A model generated the notes under the pieces. The model saw only the letters and a program-made list of their open reading frames with translations. It was not told the DNA's origin and did no database searches. Made by a program: the position numbers and the translations under genes. Of a stretch of 64,000 nt of DNA, positions 48,100 to 57,558 are shown one piece after another (position 1 is the stretch's first letter; every line of letters starts with the position of its first letter). Origin of the DNA: an uncultured Coriobacteriaceae bacterium (lineage in GTDB: Bacteria > Actinomycetota > Coriobacteriia > Coriobacteriales > Atopobiaceae); the NCBI GenBank assembly GCA_902798915.1, contig CADBYM010000001.1, forward strand, positions 186,001-250,000, written 5' to 3'.

Positions 48100-49959
48100 G
48101 TGGCAAGGCGTAGAATCATGGATTTGGACATCAAGCGCGTGCTCAAGGCGCGACCGGATGCGCCACAGGACTCCAAGCTCGTTCCCCTCACGACCACCTG
48201 GGGTGACGAGCTTGATTGCGAATCGGTGCTTTCCGAGCATCCACGTCCACAATTCCAGCGTGCGACGTGGCGGAGCCTCAACGGTTGGTGGGATTATGCC
48301 ATCTGCGATGTGGAAGACGCGCGAGGACAGTGGGACGAGCTTCCGGCACCCGAGGCGTGGGACGGACAGATCCTGGTGCCGTTCTCGCCGGAGGCGCGCC
48401 TGAGTGGGGTGGGCAAGCAGCTCCTTCCCACGCAGCTCCTGTGGTATCGCCGCGAGTTTGACCTCGAGGGTCATTTTGACGACAAGCGACTGCTTCTACA
48501 CTTCGAGGCGGTGGACTATGCGTGTGCGCTCTATGTAAACGGCATGCGGATCGCTACGCACGTTGGCGGCTATCTGCCCTTTGATGCGGACGTGTCGGAT
48601 GCCGCGAGGCCGGGGGCAAACGTCATCGAGCTATGCGTCTTTGATCCCAGCGAACAGGGGACCCAGCTGCGTGGCAAGCAGCGCATCGTGCGTGGGAACA
48701 TGTGGTACACCGCCCAGAGCGGCATCTGGCAGAGCGTGTGGCTCGAAGTGGTGGGCGCGGCGCACGTAACCTCGCTGAGGCTGCGTCCGGATGTCGATGC
48801 GGGTGTGCTCGATGTCGAAGCGCACCTCAGCGAGCCAGGAGACGAGCTTGCGGTGGAGCTACTCGATTCCGCAGGCAAGACGGTGGCGCGCTCGAGTGCG
48901 CTGGCGGCAGAGCCGTCGCTCGCGTTGCGCCTATCGGTTCCCGCTCCTCATCTGTGGGATGTCGACGATCCCCATCTGTATGACATTCGCGTGACCTATG
49001 CGGGGGATGAAGTGCGCAGCTACTGTGCCTTCAGAACGGTCAGCATCGAGCGTGATGCCGACGGTGTGGCGCGCTTCTGCCTAAACCACAAGCCGCTGTT
49101 CCTTCGCGGGGTCTTGGACCAGGGGTACTGGCCCGACGGCCTCATGACCGCGCCTTCAGACGAGGCGCTCGTGCATGACATCACGGCCATGCGCAAGGCG
49201 GGGTTCAATTTGCTGCGCAAGCACATCAAGGTCGAGTCCGAGCGTTGGTACTGGCATTGTGACCGCTTGGGGATGCTCGTCTTCCAAGACATGGTGAGCG
49301 GAGGTGGCATACCCGAGGAGTGGGCGAGTGTCAACATACCCACGCTCTTTCGTCGCTCGTGGTCGAGCCGTCGCGATACCTCTCCGCGCGCATGGGAGCG
49401 CTTTGGCGCCGATGACGAGGCATATCGCACGGAATGGTTGGAGACGGCACGTGCGGCCATCAAGCAGCTTGCTCATCATCCCTGCGTGGTCACCTGGGTG
49501 GTGTTCAACGAATCATGGGGGCAGTTCTCGTCGAGACAGATGGCAGAAGAGCTGCGGGCGCAGGACTCGACGAGGCCGTTCGTCGCGACGAGCGGCTGGT
49601 ACGACCAAGGCGCGGGCGACTACTACGCGGTGCACAACTATTTTAGAGGCATGCGCGTGTACAAGGATCCCCATGCGCGTCGTCGCTCTGCGAGCGGTCC
49701 CCGTGCGTTTATCATGGACGAGTTCGGGGGTCTGACGTGTCCGGTGGAGGGCCATGTGTCGGTGCCCGACATCACGTACGGCTACGATGCGTTCGACGAT
49801 CTCAACGCGTGGCGCGACGCACTGCATGCACTTCTCGCCGAGGTGGATGCCTTGGAAGGGCAGGGCCTCGCGGGGTTCGTGTACACACAGGTGAGCGACG
49901 TCGAGGAGGAGACCAACGGGATTCTTACCTACGACCGTCGCGTCAACAAGCTGGGATGA
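48100..49959 (+). CDS. Glycoside hydrolase family 2 enzyme
   Basis: The 619-aa protein has the sugar-binding jelly roll (SLNGWWDYAI; LPTQLLWYRREFDLEGHFDD; LLLHFEAVDYACALYVNG; GTQLRGKQRIVRG), an Ig-like domain, and a TIM barrel. The likely acid/base Glu is in VVFNESWGQFS and the nucleophile Glu in FIMDEFGGL. GH2 covers beta-galactosidase, beta-glucuronidase and beta-mannosidase, and I cannot choose between them. There is no signal peptide, so it acts in the cytosol on imported sugar. GTG 48100 or ATG 48118 could be the start. Confidence 0.87.
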   Translation: MARRRIMDLDIKRVLKARPDAPQDSKLVPLTTTWGDELDCESVLSEHPRPQFQRATWRSLNGWWDYAICDVEDARGQWDELPAPEAWDGQILVPFSPEARLSGVGKQLLPTQLLWYRREFDLEGHFDDKRLLLHFEAVDYACALYVNGMRIATHVGGYLPFDADVSDAARPGANVIELCVFDPSEQGTQLRGKQRIVRGNMWYTAQSGIWQSVWLEVVGAAHVTSLRLRPDVDAGVLDVEAHLSEPGDELAVELLDSAGKTVARSSALAAEPSLALRLSVPAPHLWDVDDPHLYDIRVTYAGDEVRSYCAFRTVSIERDADGVARFCLNHKPLFLRGVLDQGYWPDGLMTAPSDEALVHDITAMRKAGFNLLRKHIKVESERWYWHCDRLGMLVFQDMVSGGGIPEEWASVNIPTLFRRSWSSRRDTSPRAWERFGADDEAYRTEWLETARAAIKQLAHHPCVVTWVVFNESWGQFSSRQMAEELRAQDSTRPFVATSGWYDQGAGDYYAVHNYFRGMRVYKDPHARRRSASGPRAFIMDEFGGLTCPVEGHVSVPDITYGYDAFDDLNAWRDALHALLAEVDALEGQGLAGFVYTQVSDVEEETNGILTYDRRVNKLG

Positions 49960-50029
49960 TCCGCGAGGGATGGCTTGCGAGGGATGACCAACACGACGTA
50001 TGCCTGCGGGTCCCTTATGAGTCAGGTCT

Positions 50030-50932
50030 CTAGCCAAGCAGGATTGCAAGCACCTCACGGCTCCATTGCTGCAGGCGACTGATGGGTGGCGTGGGGCAGG
50101 CGATGGGCACGAGGTCCACGCCGAGCGCGCGTCCCTCCTCCATGGCCCGGTAGAGGTGATAGTTGCTGGTCAGAACGCAATGCTGCCGGTCCTCTAGTTC
50201 TTCCGCATCCGGCAATGCCTCCATGAGCGCCAACGAGTAGCGGACGTTCTGCGCGGTGTCGAGCGCCTTGCGCTCAAGCAGCATGCTCGTGTGCGGAATG
50301 CCGCGCAGGCTGAGGAAGTCTGCCATGTAGTCGGCCTCGGTCTTCCCGCTAGGGTCGTCGGGAACGGGACCTCCTGTGAGAACGAGCATTCGGTTGGGTG
50401 ACTCATGCCATAGCTCCTCTGCCTTTACGAGCCTCTGAACGAGCGTGGGGCAGGGCATGCCGTTGCGAATCGTCCCGCCCAGCACGATGATGACGGCAGT
50501 GCGCTCGGGCTCCTCCGAATGGGCGTACGCGGAACGCAGCCTCCCAAACCAGAAGGTGCAGACCGCAATCGTACCGCTCGAGACGGCGAGCGCGGCCCAA
50601 AGAAGGCCTGTGAGCACGTCGTTGGCTCCTGCCCACAGGAGCGCTGCGAGCGAGGCGGGTGCAAGCGATGCGACCGCAGGCGGTACCATGCCGACGGACG
50701 TCTTGCGATGCGATGCCCAGTAACGCATGTTTGAGACGTTCGGCACGAGCCAAGCAACGAGCGCACATAGCCACAGGGGCTCACGGCCGTTACCATGAGC
50801 CCCTGCGAGCATCCATGCGCCTGCAGCCATGCAGCCGAGCTGAAGTATGGCCACAACAGGTTCGAGTTGCTTCTCGCGGGCTTTGGCTTTCGTTGCGTGC
50901 TCCTGCATAAGCCTTCCGTCCGCTTGGGCCAC
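50030..50932 (-). CDS. YdcF/DUF218 family membrane protein
   Basis: The 300-aa protein has about four N-terminal helices (about 25-130). A DUF218 domain (about 145-290) follows, with AVIIVLGGTIRNGMPCPTL, VLTGGPVPDDPSGKTEADYM, LERKALDTAQNVRYSL and VLTSNYHLYRA, the ElyC/SanA/YdcF pattern. Members act in envelope or cell-wall metabolism, with uncertain chemistry. GTG 50932 (AAGGA upstream) lies 15 bases after the kup stop, so it is probably cotranscribed with kup. ATG 50908 is an alternative. Confidence 0.82.
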   Translation of the reverse strand: MAQADGRLMQEHATKAKAREKQLEPVVAILQLGCMAAGAWMLAGAHGNGREPLWLCALVAWLVPNVSNMRYWASHRKTSVGMVPPAVASLAPASLAALLWAGANDVLTGLLWAALAVSSGTIAVCTFWFGRLRSAYAHSEEPERTAVIIVLGGTIRNGMPCPTLVQRLVKAEELWHESPNRMLVLTGGPVPDDPSGKTEADYMADFLSLRGIPHTSMLLERKALDTAQNVRYSLALMEALPDAEELEDRQHCVLTSNYHLYRAMEEGRALGVDLVPIACPTPPISRLQQWSREVLAILLG

Positions 50933-50947
50933 TCAAGATCATCCTTG

Positions 50948-52990
50948 CTAGTCGCTCGGCGTCTTCTTCGAGGCGACGGGCATCTCCACGTAGCGTAGCA
51001 CATGCTGCTTCTTTGCGCCCACGAAGAGCGGGACGTATTCGTACATGACGCTTGCGTTGGTGAGGCCGTACCAATGGGAGGGGGACCCGCATGCGGCGCG
51101 AATGAGGTACTTCGCCTTCAGGACGGTGAGGTCCCAAGACGAGATGTCGACGGAGGTCGTGGGGACCTTGCGCACGAGGCAGAACCTGAAGTCGCCCACG
51201 TGTCCGGTGCGCTCGTAGATCGAGAATCGATGCTCCTGTGCCGGAAGGCGCCCCTGCGCGACCATCGCGGAGACGATCTGGTACAGGTACTCATTGACGC
51301 GCTGGTTGACGCGGAATCCCAGGCGCAATTGCACCTTGAAGACGTAGTCGGTTCCGAAGTCGTTGACCCAGAACTCATGCGTGTTGGGTTCGTCCGTTAC
51401 CGACACGTTGAGGAACCAGTAGGCCTTGGCGCGCTTGGGGCGCTTGTCGAGGATCGAATACAAGATGTCGCGGTCGAGCGTGTCGGTGCTCGGGTCGTTG
51501 GTGAGGAACACTAGGTTGTCGGCAAGGTAGGGAATGTCGTCGTAGTTTCTCAGCTCGTCCAGTTGGTCGAGGTAGGTCTTGACGGGCAGGTTGATGCGTT
51601 GGCTCATCTCGACCTGCGTGCCACGGTGCCAAATGTACATGACGAGGAAGATGGCGAAGGCGAGCAGGACCGTCACGTAGCCGCCGTGCATGAACTTGGT
51701 GAGGCTCGAGAAGAAGAAGAACGACTCGATGGCGCCAAAGAAGAGCGCGAACGGCACCGCAAGGGCCTTGCGACCCCGCACGTCGGCGAGGAACATCGTG
51801 AGCAGTATGGTGGTCATGAGCATGGTGACGGTGATGGCGAGACCATACGCCGACTCCATACGCTCCGAGCTCTGGAAGTACAGCACGACGCCTATGCAGC
51901 CAACCCACAAGATGTTGTTGACCAGCGGGATGTAGAGCTGTCCCTTTTGCTCGGTGGGATACTCGATCTTCATGTGCGGCATGAGGTCGAGGCTGATTGC
52001 CTCGCTCACGATGGAGAAGCTGCCGGTGATGAGCGCCTGGCTCGCGATGATTGCGGCGAGGGTGGAGAGCACGACGGCAAAGACGCGCAGCTGGTCGGGG
52101 AGCATCTCGAAGAAGGGGTTCATCGTGGCGCCCATGGCGACAAGCTCGGGGTTGTCGCGCATGGAGAGAATCCAGGCGCCCTGCCCAAGGTAGTTAAGAA
52201 TGAGGCATGCCTTGACCACGGGCCAGCTTGCATAGACGTTTGCCTTGCCCACGTGGCCCATGTCGGAGTAGAGGGCCTCGGCGCCGGTCGTGCACAGGAA
52301 CACGTTGCCCAGTACCATGAGGCCGGCCGCATTGAGGTTTCCGTTAAAGAGGAACGTGATGCCGCGAACCGGGTTGAAGGCACGCAGCACGTTGAGGTCG
52401 GCACCTATATGAATGATGCCGACGATTCCCAAGAACGCGAACCACAGGCACATGATGGGTCCGAATGCGCGGCCGATGCTGCTGGTACCTGCGCGTTGCA
52501 CAAAGAAGAGCGCGCTGATGATGGCGATGGTGATGAGCACCACCACCCCTTGCCGGTCGCCGATGATCGAGTGGATCAAGTCGATGGTCCTGAGGCCCTC
52601 GATGGCCGTCGTCACGGTGACAGCGGGCGTGAGGATGCCGTCGGCAAGGAGCGCGGCACCACCGACCATGGCGGGTACGATAAGCCAGCCTCCGCACTTG
52701 CGCACGAGGCTGTAGAGGGCGAAGATGCCGCCCTCGCCGTGGTTGTCGGCCTTCATGGCGACGAGCACGTATTTGACGGTGGTGATGAGCGTCATGGTCC
52801 AGATGATGAGCGAGAGCGCCCCGAGCACCACGTCCTGCTCCATGGTGGGCAGTCCACCGTTGCCGTGCATGATGGCGCGCAGCGTGTACATGGGACTGGT
52901 GCCGATGTCGCCATAGACCACGCCCATGGTGACGAGCACCATACCCATGCTGAAGGGAATCGCGCGGTGCGCGCTTTTCGCAGAAGACAT
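50948..52990 (-). CDS. kup: Low-affinity potassium transport protein Kup (intact)
   Basis: The 680-aa K+/H+ symporter has about 12 helices and a soluble C-terminal domain. It shows the family signature [64 protein letters not shown] and [23 protein letters not shown] precedes ATG 52990; the frame is open to 53038 without a ribosome site. It faces the divergent kdpDE-like operon, which may regulate it, and is followed by the DUF218 gene. Confidence 0.95.
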   Translation of the reverse strand: MSSAKSAHRAIPFSMGMVLVTMGVVYGDIGTSPMYTLRAIMHGNGGLPTMEQDVVLGALSLIIWTMTLITTVKYVLVAMKADNHGEGGIFALYSLVRKCGGWLIVPAMVGGAALLADGILTPAVTVTTAIEGLRTIDLIHSIIGDRQGVVVLITIAIISALFFVQRAGTSSIGRAFGPIMCLWFAFLGIVGIIHIGADLNVLRAFNPVRGITFLFNGNLNAAGLMVLGNVFLCTTGAEALYSDMGHVGKANVYASWPVVKACLILNYLGQGAWILSMRDNPELVAMGATMNPFFEMLPDQLRVFAVVLSTLAAIIASQALITGSFSIVSEAISLDLMPHMKIEYPTEQKGQLYIPLVNNILWVGCIGVVLYFQSSERMESAYGLAITVTMLMTTILLTMFLADVRGRKALAVPFALFFGAIESFFFFSSLTKFMHGGYVTVLLAFAIFLVMYIWHRGTQVEMSQRINLPVKTYLDQLDELRNYDDIPYLADNLVFLTNDPSTDTLDRDILYSILDKRPKRAKAYWFLNVSVTDEPNTHEFWVNDFGTDYVFKVQLRLGFRVNQRVNEYLYQIVSAMVAQGRLPAQEHRFSIYERTGHVGDFRFCLVRKVPTTSVDISSWDLTVLKAKYLIRAACGSPSHWYGLTNASVMYEYVPLFVGAKKQHVLRYVEMPVASKKTPSD

Positions 52991-53068
52991 AGTGTTGTTC
53001 CTTCTCTTGCGATCGCTGTTTGGAAAAGGTATAGGCAAGGATATCCCTAATCGCGTGCGATGCCGATA

Positions 53069-53085
53069 TTTATGCCATCTTTATG
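53069..53085 (+). promoter_or_regulatory. KdpE-like direct repeat between kup and the two-component genes
   Basis: TTTATG-CCATC-TTTATG is a direct repeat with 11-bp period, 79 bases from the kup start and 87 bases from the histidine kinase start. Spacing and T-rich half-sites resemble the E. coli KdpE target (TTTAYA-N5-TTTAYA, from memory). A similar element lies upstream of the second kup copy. Confidence 0.45.
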
Positions 53086-53171
53086 TACGTAGACACCATG
53101 GTGACGTCTCCCTACAATGGGGCGAACAAATGGGGTCCCCGGGCGACCGGTCGGTTTGAGAGGGGGAGGGC

Positions 53172-54227
53172 ATGGCACGAGACATAGCGGTGACCTTGGT
53201 GCTCCAGGCCCTCGCGGTGACCTGCGCCATGCTGCTTGACGTGCTTGGGTTCTCTGAGGCGACGGTGGCGATCGTGTTCGTCCTCGGCGTCCTGCTCACG
53301 GCACTCTTCACCACCAGAACGATCTATTGCCTGGCGGCAGCGGGGCTCTCCATCATGTGCTTCAACTTCTTCCTCGTCGAGCCGCGCTTCTCGCTTCGCA
53401 TCCAAGGTGCGGACGTTCCCGGAACCATTGCGGTGATGTTTGTGGTCGCCTGCGTCGCGAGCTATCTGGTGACGCAGCAGCGCGCGAGCGAGCGCGCGTC
53501 GGCAGAGGCGCAGCTACTCGTGCAGAACGAGCAGCTGCGCGCTGACCTGCTTCGCTCGGTCTCGCATGACCTGCGCACGCCGTTGACGGCGATATCGGGC
53601 AATGCGGACGTGCTGCTCGACCAGAGTGCGGTGCTTGACGAGGGGCAGCGCGAGATGCTGCTGCGCAACATTCGCGACGATGCCGTGTGGCTGACCGGTG
53701 TCGTGGAGAACCTGCTCTCCATCACGCGCTTGGAGGATGGCCGCGTTGCGCTTGATCGCGATGTGGAGTTGGTTGACGACGTAGTCGAGGAAGCGCTTCG
53801 GCATGTGAGCGATGACGTCTGTTACCACCATCTCTCGTACGTACCCTCCCAAGAGCTTCTGCTCGCTCGGATGGACGCACGGGTGATGGTTCAGGTGGTG
53901 GTGAACCTAGTCAACAACGCCATTCAGCATACGGGATGTGGCTCGCACATCGTCGTTGAGGTGAGGCGCCGAGGAGGCTTCGCCGTGGTTTCGGTTGCCG
54001 ACGATGGACCCGGCGTGCGCGACGAGGACAAGCCCCGCGTGTTCGAATCGTTCTATACTGCCGGAGGCACGTCGACCGACGGTCGTCGTGGCATCGGCCT
54101 GGGGCTTCCGCTGTGTCGCGTGGTAGTCGAGGCGCATGGCGGTGAGCTCGAGCTGACGGACGCCGTCCCACACGGGGCGGTCTTTACCTTCACCCTGCCC
54201 TTGGAGGAGGTTGCACACGATGAGTGA
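53172..54227 (+). CDS. kdpD: KdpD-like sensor histidine kinase lacking the N-terminal KdpD domain
   Basis: The 351-aa membrane kinase has a DUF4118-type four-helix region (about 5-100; NFFLVEPRFSLRI is characteristic of KdpD), a coiled coil, and HisKA with phospho-acceptor His132 (SVSHDLRTPLTAISG). The ATPase part has LVNNAIQHTG, VADDGPGV and GRRGIGLGLPL. The large cytosolic KdpD and USP-like domains of classical KdpD are absent, so sensing must be by the membrane part. It overlaps the response regulator by eight bases. No kdpFABC genes are in the window; the neighbouring kup genes are the likely targets. Confidence 0.87.
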   Translation: MARDIAVTLVLQALAVTCAMLLDVLGFSEATVAIVFVLGVLLTALFTTRTIYCLAAAGLSIMCFNFFLVEPRFSLRIQGADVPGTIAVMFVVACVASYLVTQQRASERASAEAQLLVQNEQLRADLLRSVSHDLRTPLTAISGNADVLLDQSAVLDEGQREMLLRNIRDDAVWLTGVVENLLSITRLEDGRVALDRDVELVDDVVEEALRHVSDDVCYHHLSYVPSQELLLARMDARVMVQVVVNLVNNAIQHTGCGSHIVVEVRRRGGFAVVSVADDGPGVRDEDKPRVFESFYTAGGTSTDGRRGIGLGLPLCRVVVEAHGGELELTDAVPHGAVFTFTLPLEEVAHDE

Positions 54228-54906
54228 CAGACGTACCAGCGTGTTGGTGGTGGAAGATGACGACGCCGTGCGCAACCTCATCGTGACGGCCTTGGGGTCG
54301 CATGGCTACCAGTGGATATCGGCCACGACTGGCGAGGAGGCAGTCGAAACCATTGCCTCGTCAGGACCCGACATCGTGCTGCTGGACCTTGGACTTCCCG
54401 ACATCGACGGACAAAAGGTCATCACGAAGGTCCGCGTGTGGTCGCAGGTGCCCATCATCGTCGTCTCGGCGCGTTCGGATGACCTCGACAAGATCGGTGC
54501 GCTCGATGCGGGTGCGGACGACTATCTCTCCAAGCCGTTTTCGGTGGGCGAGCTCCTGGCGCGCATCCGAACGACCGAGCGACATCTGAGCTACATGGTG
54601 CGCGAAGAGCCGCGCGAGTCTGTCTTTGAGAATGGCGACCTGCAGATCGACTTCATCGCGGGAACGGTGTGCCTTGCGGGGAGGGACCTGCACCTCACGC
54701 CACGAGAGTTTCGGCTGCTCTGCCTTTTGGCCCGCAACGTCGGGCGCGTGCTCACGCACCAGTTTCTTCTGCGCGAAGCCTGGGATGGAAACCAAGAGGG
54801 GGACTTGGCATCGCTGCGCGTGTTCATGGGCAACCTTCGCAAGAAGATCGGGACGCAATACATCCAGACGCATGTGGGCGTGGGATATCGCATGGTGCGC
54901 GTATAG
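54220..54906 (+). CDS. kdpE: KdpE-like response regulator
   Basis: The 228-aa OmpR-class regulator has a receiver with Asp56 (IVLLDLGLPDIDGQ), the switch Ser in VVSARSDDLDKIGALDAGAD, and Lys in LSKPFSVGELLARI. The winged helix includes LTPREFRLLCLLARNVGRVL and TLRVFMGN-like ASLRVFMGNLRKKIG. It resembles KdpE more than PhoB or OmpR. GGAGGAGG precedes ATG 54220. It would bind the TTTAT repeats near the kup genes once phosphorylated by the adjacent kinase. Confidence 0.9.
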   Translation: MSDRRTSVLVVEDDDAVRNLIVTALGSHGYQWISATTGEEAVETIASSGPDIVLLDLGLPDIDGQKVITKVRVWSQVPIIVVSARSDDLDKIGALDAGADDYLSKPFSVGELLARIRTTERHLSYMVREEPRESVFENGDLQIDFIAGTVCLAGRDLHLTPREFRLLCLLARNVGRVLTHQFLLREAWDGNQEGDLASLRVFMGNLRKKIGTQYIQTHVGVGYRMVRV

Positions 54907-54938
54907 GCAATGAGTGGCTCTAGGGGAGTGCCTTGCCG

Positions 54939-56776
54939 CTACCTCTCGTCTCGCGGGCGAAAGCTTGCGGTCTCGCCACCGATGAACTCCTTGGTGTGTG
55001 CCGCGCTGGCATGTATGATGCTGTGCGTGTCGCCCGAGATGATGTCGTCCTCGTCATCTTCCGTCAACTCGCTGAGTGTGACATGGGGTTCCTCGTAGGT
55101 GAGGTGCGGAACTTGGCGCACACGCGTGAAGAGGGGCACGTACTCAAGGATGACACTGCTGTTCTCGAGGCCATACCAACGAGCGGCGTTGCCGCAGAAC
55201 CCACGGATGGAGTACTTTGCGTGCATCACGCGTTCGTCGACGCCCGAAAGCTCCGTCTCGGTGCCCAGCAGTTTGCGAATCATGCAGAAGCGGAAGTCTC
55301 CGATGGCGCCGCTGTTGCGGTAGATGGAGTATCGGTGCTGCTGTTCGGGTAGGCGTTTGGCAGCTACCATGTCAGAGACAATCTGGCGCAGGTAGGCGTT
55401 GACGCGCTGGTTTACCTTGAATCCCAGCCGAATCTGCACCTTGAAGAGAAAGTCGGTGCCGAAGTCGTGGACGGTATAGGCCAACGTGTGCGGCTCGTCG
55501 GTGACCTGCACGTTGAGGAACCAGTAGGCCCTGGCACGCTTCGGGCGCTTGTTGAGGATGGAGTAGAGGATGTCGCGGTCGAGCTTGTCGAAGGACGAGT
55601 CATTCGTGAGGAAGACGAGGTTGTCGGCCAGAAGCGGCACGTCGGGATCCCTGCTCAGCTCCCCAAGCTGATTCTTGTATTCGCTGACCGGAAGAAAGAC
55701 CGTCTGCATGCGCTCGATCGCGGTCCCCCTGCGCCACACGAACATCACATAAAAGAGTGCGGCCGAGAGAATGATCATGACGTATCCGCCGTCAAAGAAC
55801 ATCGTGCAGCACGAGATGAAGAACGACATCTCGATGGCGCCGAACACGAGTGCAAAGAGCGCCGCGAGGACGGGTTTGTTCCTGACGCCGGCCAAGTAGC
55901 TCACCAGAAGCGTTGAGGTCATGACTCGGGGTTGTGGGCGTTCGCGAGCAGCCAGGCGCCTTGTCCCAGGTAGTTGAGGATGAGGCATGCCTTGACGAAC
56001 GGCCAGCTCGCGTAGATGTTTGGCTTGCCCACGTGGCCCATGTCGGAGTAGAGGGCCTCGGCGCCGGTGGTGCAGAGAAACACGAAGCCGAGTATGCGCA
56101 GGCCGGCATGGTTGTTGGGCGAGGCGAGAAGCATGATGCCGCGCAGGGGGTTAAACGCGCGAATCACGCCGGGATGGGCCAAGAAGTGCACGAGGCCGGC
56201 GCCGCCGAGGAAGAGGAACCACAACGTCATGATGGGACCGAAGAGTCTGCCGATGCTGGAGGTGCCAGCCTTCTGCACGAAGTACAGTGCGCAGATGATG
56301 ACGATGGTTATGATCACGACCTTCGTCTGGCTGTCTCCGATGATTGCGTGCCCGAAGTCGACGGTGCGCAGGCCCTCGATGGCCGTGGTCACGGTGACGG
56401 CTGGGGTGAGGATGCCATCGGCGAGGAGCGCGGCACCGCCGAGCATGGCAGGCAGGATGAGCCAGCGCGCGCACTTGCGCACGAGGCTGTAGAGGGCGAA
56501 GATGCCGCCCTCGCCGTGATTGTCGGCCTTCATGGCGACGAGCACGTACTTGACGGTGGTGATGAGCGTCATGGTCCAGATGACCAGCGAAAGCGCACCG
56601 AGGATGAGCTCTTCCGTCACGGTGTTGATGCCGCCGTTGCCGTTGACGATCGCCTTCATCACGTACATGAGCGAGGTGCCGATGTCGCCGTAGACCACTC
56701 CGAGCGTTACGAGGAGCATGCTCGCCGAAAGCGGAATCTCTCCTGATTGCGCCTTGCGCGTCACCCGAGGGCTCAT
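54939..56776 (-). pseudogene. kup: Second kup copy broken by an internal deletion
   Basis: Bases 56776-55919 encode the first 285 residues of a Kup protein ([20 protein letters not shown] to LANAHNPES, then stop). Bases 55922-54939 resume a shifted frame at [19 protein letters not shown] and run to a normal C-terminus (327 aa). Alignment with the intact Kup next door shows about 108 residues missing at the junction, covering several central helices. The two halves overlap as ATGA, so the second might be reinitiated, but a working transporter is unlikely. It is closely similar to the intact copy, pointing to a former duplication. Confidence 0.85.
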
Positions 56777-56814
56777 ACCACATCACCTGCTTGCATAAAG
56801 AGAAACAAAACAAA

Positions 56815-56831
56815 GATAAAGATAAAATAAA
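56815..56831 (-). promoter_or_regulatory. KdpE-like direct repeat upstream of the broken kup
   Basis: On the minus strand TTTATT-TTATC-TTTATC has the same 11-bp period as the element at 53069, in an A/T-rich island 39 bases before the start codon. It may be bound by the KdpE-like regulator. Confidence 0.4.
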
Positions 56832-57010
56832 GACGCCTTATCCTACCACCAATTGGCGTTCCCCATATGCGAGCGTGCGCAGGACTTTGCTCGTGGGGAC
56901 TGTTCTCTTGGACACCTCGTGGCCAGTGCGCTCGTGCCCCGGCCCCACGTGACGGTTCTGTGCTATGATGGGCGGACGTTTTAGCAGCTGACAGACGGGG
57001 AGTTTCTCGA

Positions 57011-57313
57011 ATGATTGATGGCACCTATACGGTTGGAGCAAAGACGCCGCTGGGCAAGAAGGGCGGACAGCTGGTCCTCGTGACGGAGGGCGACGCATGC
57101 CATGCGGACCTGACCATCGCTGGCAAGACGAAGCGCCTCGAGGGAACCATTTCGGGTGAGGACGTGACCTTTACCGGCAGCGTCCATCTGCCGTTCCCCA
57201 TCGGAAACCAGGACTTCGTGCTCACGGGTACGGTTAAGGGAGACGAGCTTACGGGCGTATGTCGCACCAAGAAGTTCAAGTTCGACGTGAGCGGGACCAG
57301 AGTGGGGGCGTAG
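57011..57313 (+). CDS. Small beta-rich hypothetical protein (100 aa)
   Basis: GGGGAG lies eight bases before ATG. The product MIDGTYTVGAKTPLGKKGGQ... is glycine- and threonine-rich, with alternating hydrophobic strands (LVLVTEGDACHADLTI; VTFTGSVHLPF; FVLTGTVKGDELTGV) that suggest a small beta-barrel. No signal peptide or helix. I do not know the family. The next small membrane-protein gene begins one base after its stop, so they form an operon. Confidence 0.7.
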   Translation: MIDGTYTVGAKTPLGKKGGQLVLVTEGDACHADLTIAGKTKRLEGTISGEDVTFTGSVHLPFPIGNQDFVLTGTVKGDELTGVCRTKKFKFDVSGTRVGA

Positions 57314-57314
57314 C

Positions 57315-57473
57315 ATGTCCAAGGATTCAGGGTACAGCTCAGAGCTGCCCTCTGAGGAAGAGATTGAGGAGGGTCGCCGGAGCTCGCTCTTTGTCGGCCT
57401 CATCATCGGTGGTGTCGTGGTTGCCTTCGGCATCGTTTGCTACCTGCTGTTCGGCAAGTACCTGACGTTCTAG
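57315..57473 (+). CDS. Small single-helix membrane protein (52 aa)
   Basis: ATG 57315 lies one base after the previous stop. The 52 residues comprise an acidic N-terminus (SELPSEEEIEEGRRSS) and one hydrophobic helix (LFVGLIIGGVVVAFGIVCYL), ending FGKYLTF. A GTGGGGG stretch upstream may be the ribosome site. Probably an inner-membrane partner of the preceding small protein; function unknown. Confidence 0.65.
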   Translation: MSKDSGYSSELPSEEEIEEGRRSSLFVGLIIGGVVVAFGIVCYLLFGKYLTF

Positions 57474-57497
57474 CCACAGACGAGTCATAAGTAGGCA

Positions 57498-57531
57498 GTG
57501 GCCCCCAGCCGACACGTCGGCTGGGGGCCAC
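57498..57531. terminator. 16-bp perfect hairpin between convergent genes
   Basis: GTGGCCCCCAGCCGAC (57498-57513), loop AC, GTCGGCTGGGGGCCAC (57516-57531). There is no U-tract. It may end transcription from both sides. Confidence 0.8.
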
Positions 57532-57558
57532 GTACATCGCTCCTTCAGTGCTGCGCCG

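Noticed and set aside
51563..53050. Long open frames antisense to kup and DUF1846 genes
   Set aside because: Composition is dominated by His, Glu and Gly/Val runs mirrored from the real genes; no start signals. The DUF1846 case is at 57565-59004.
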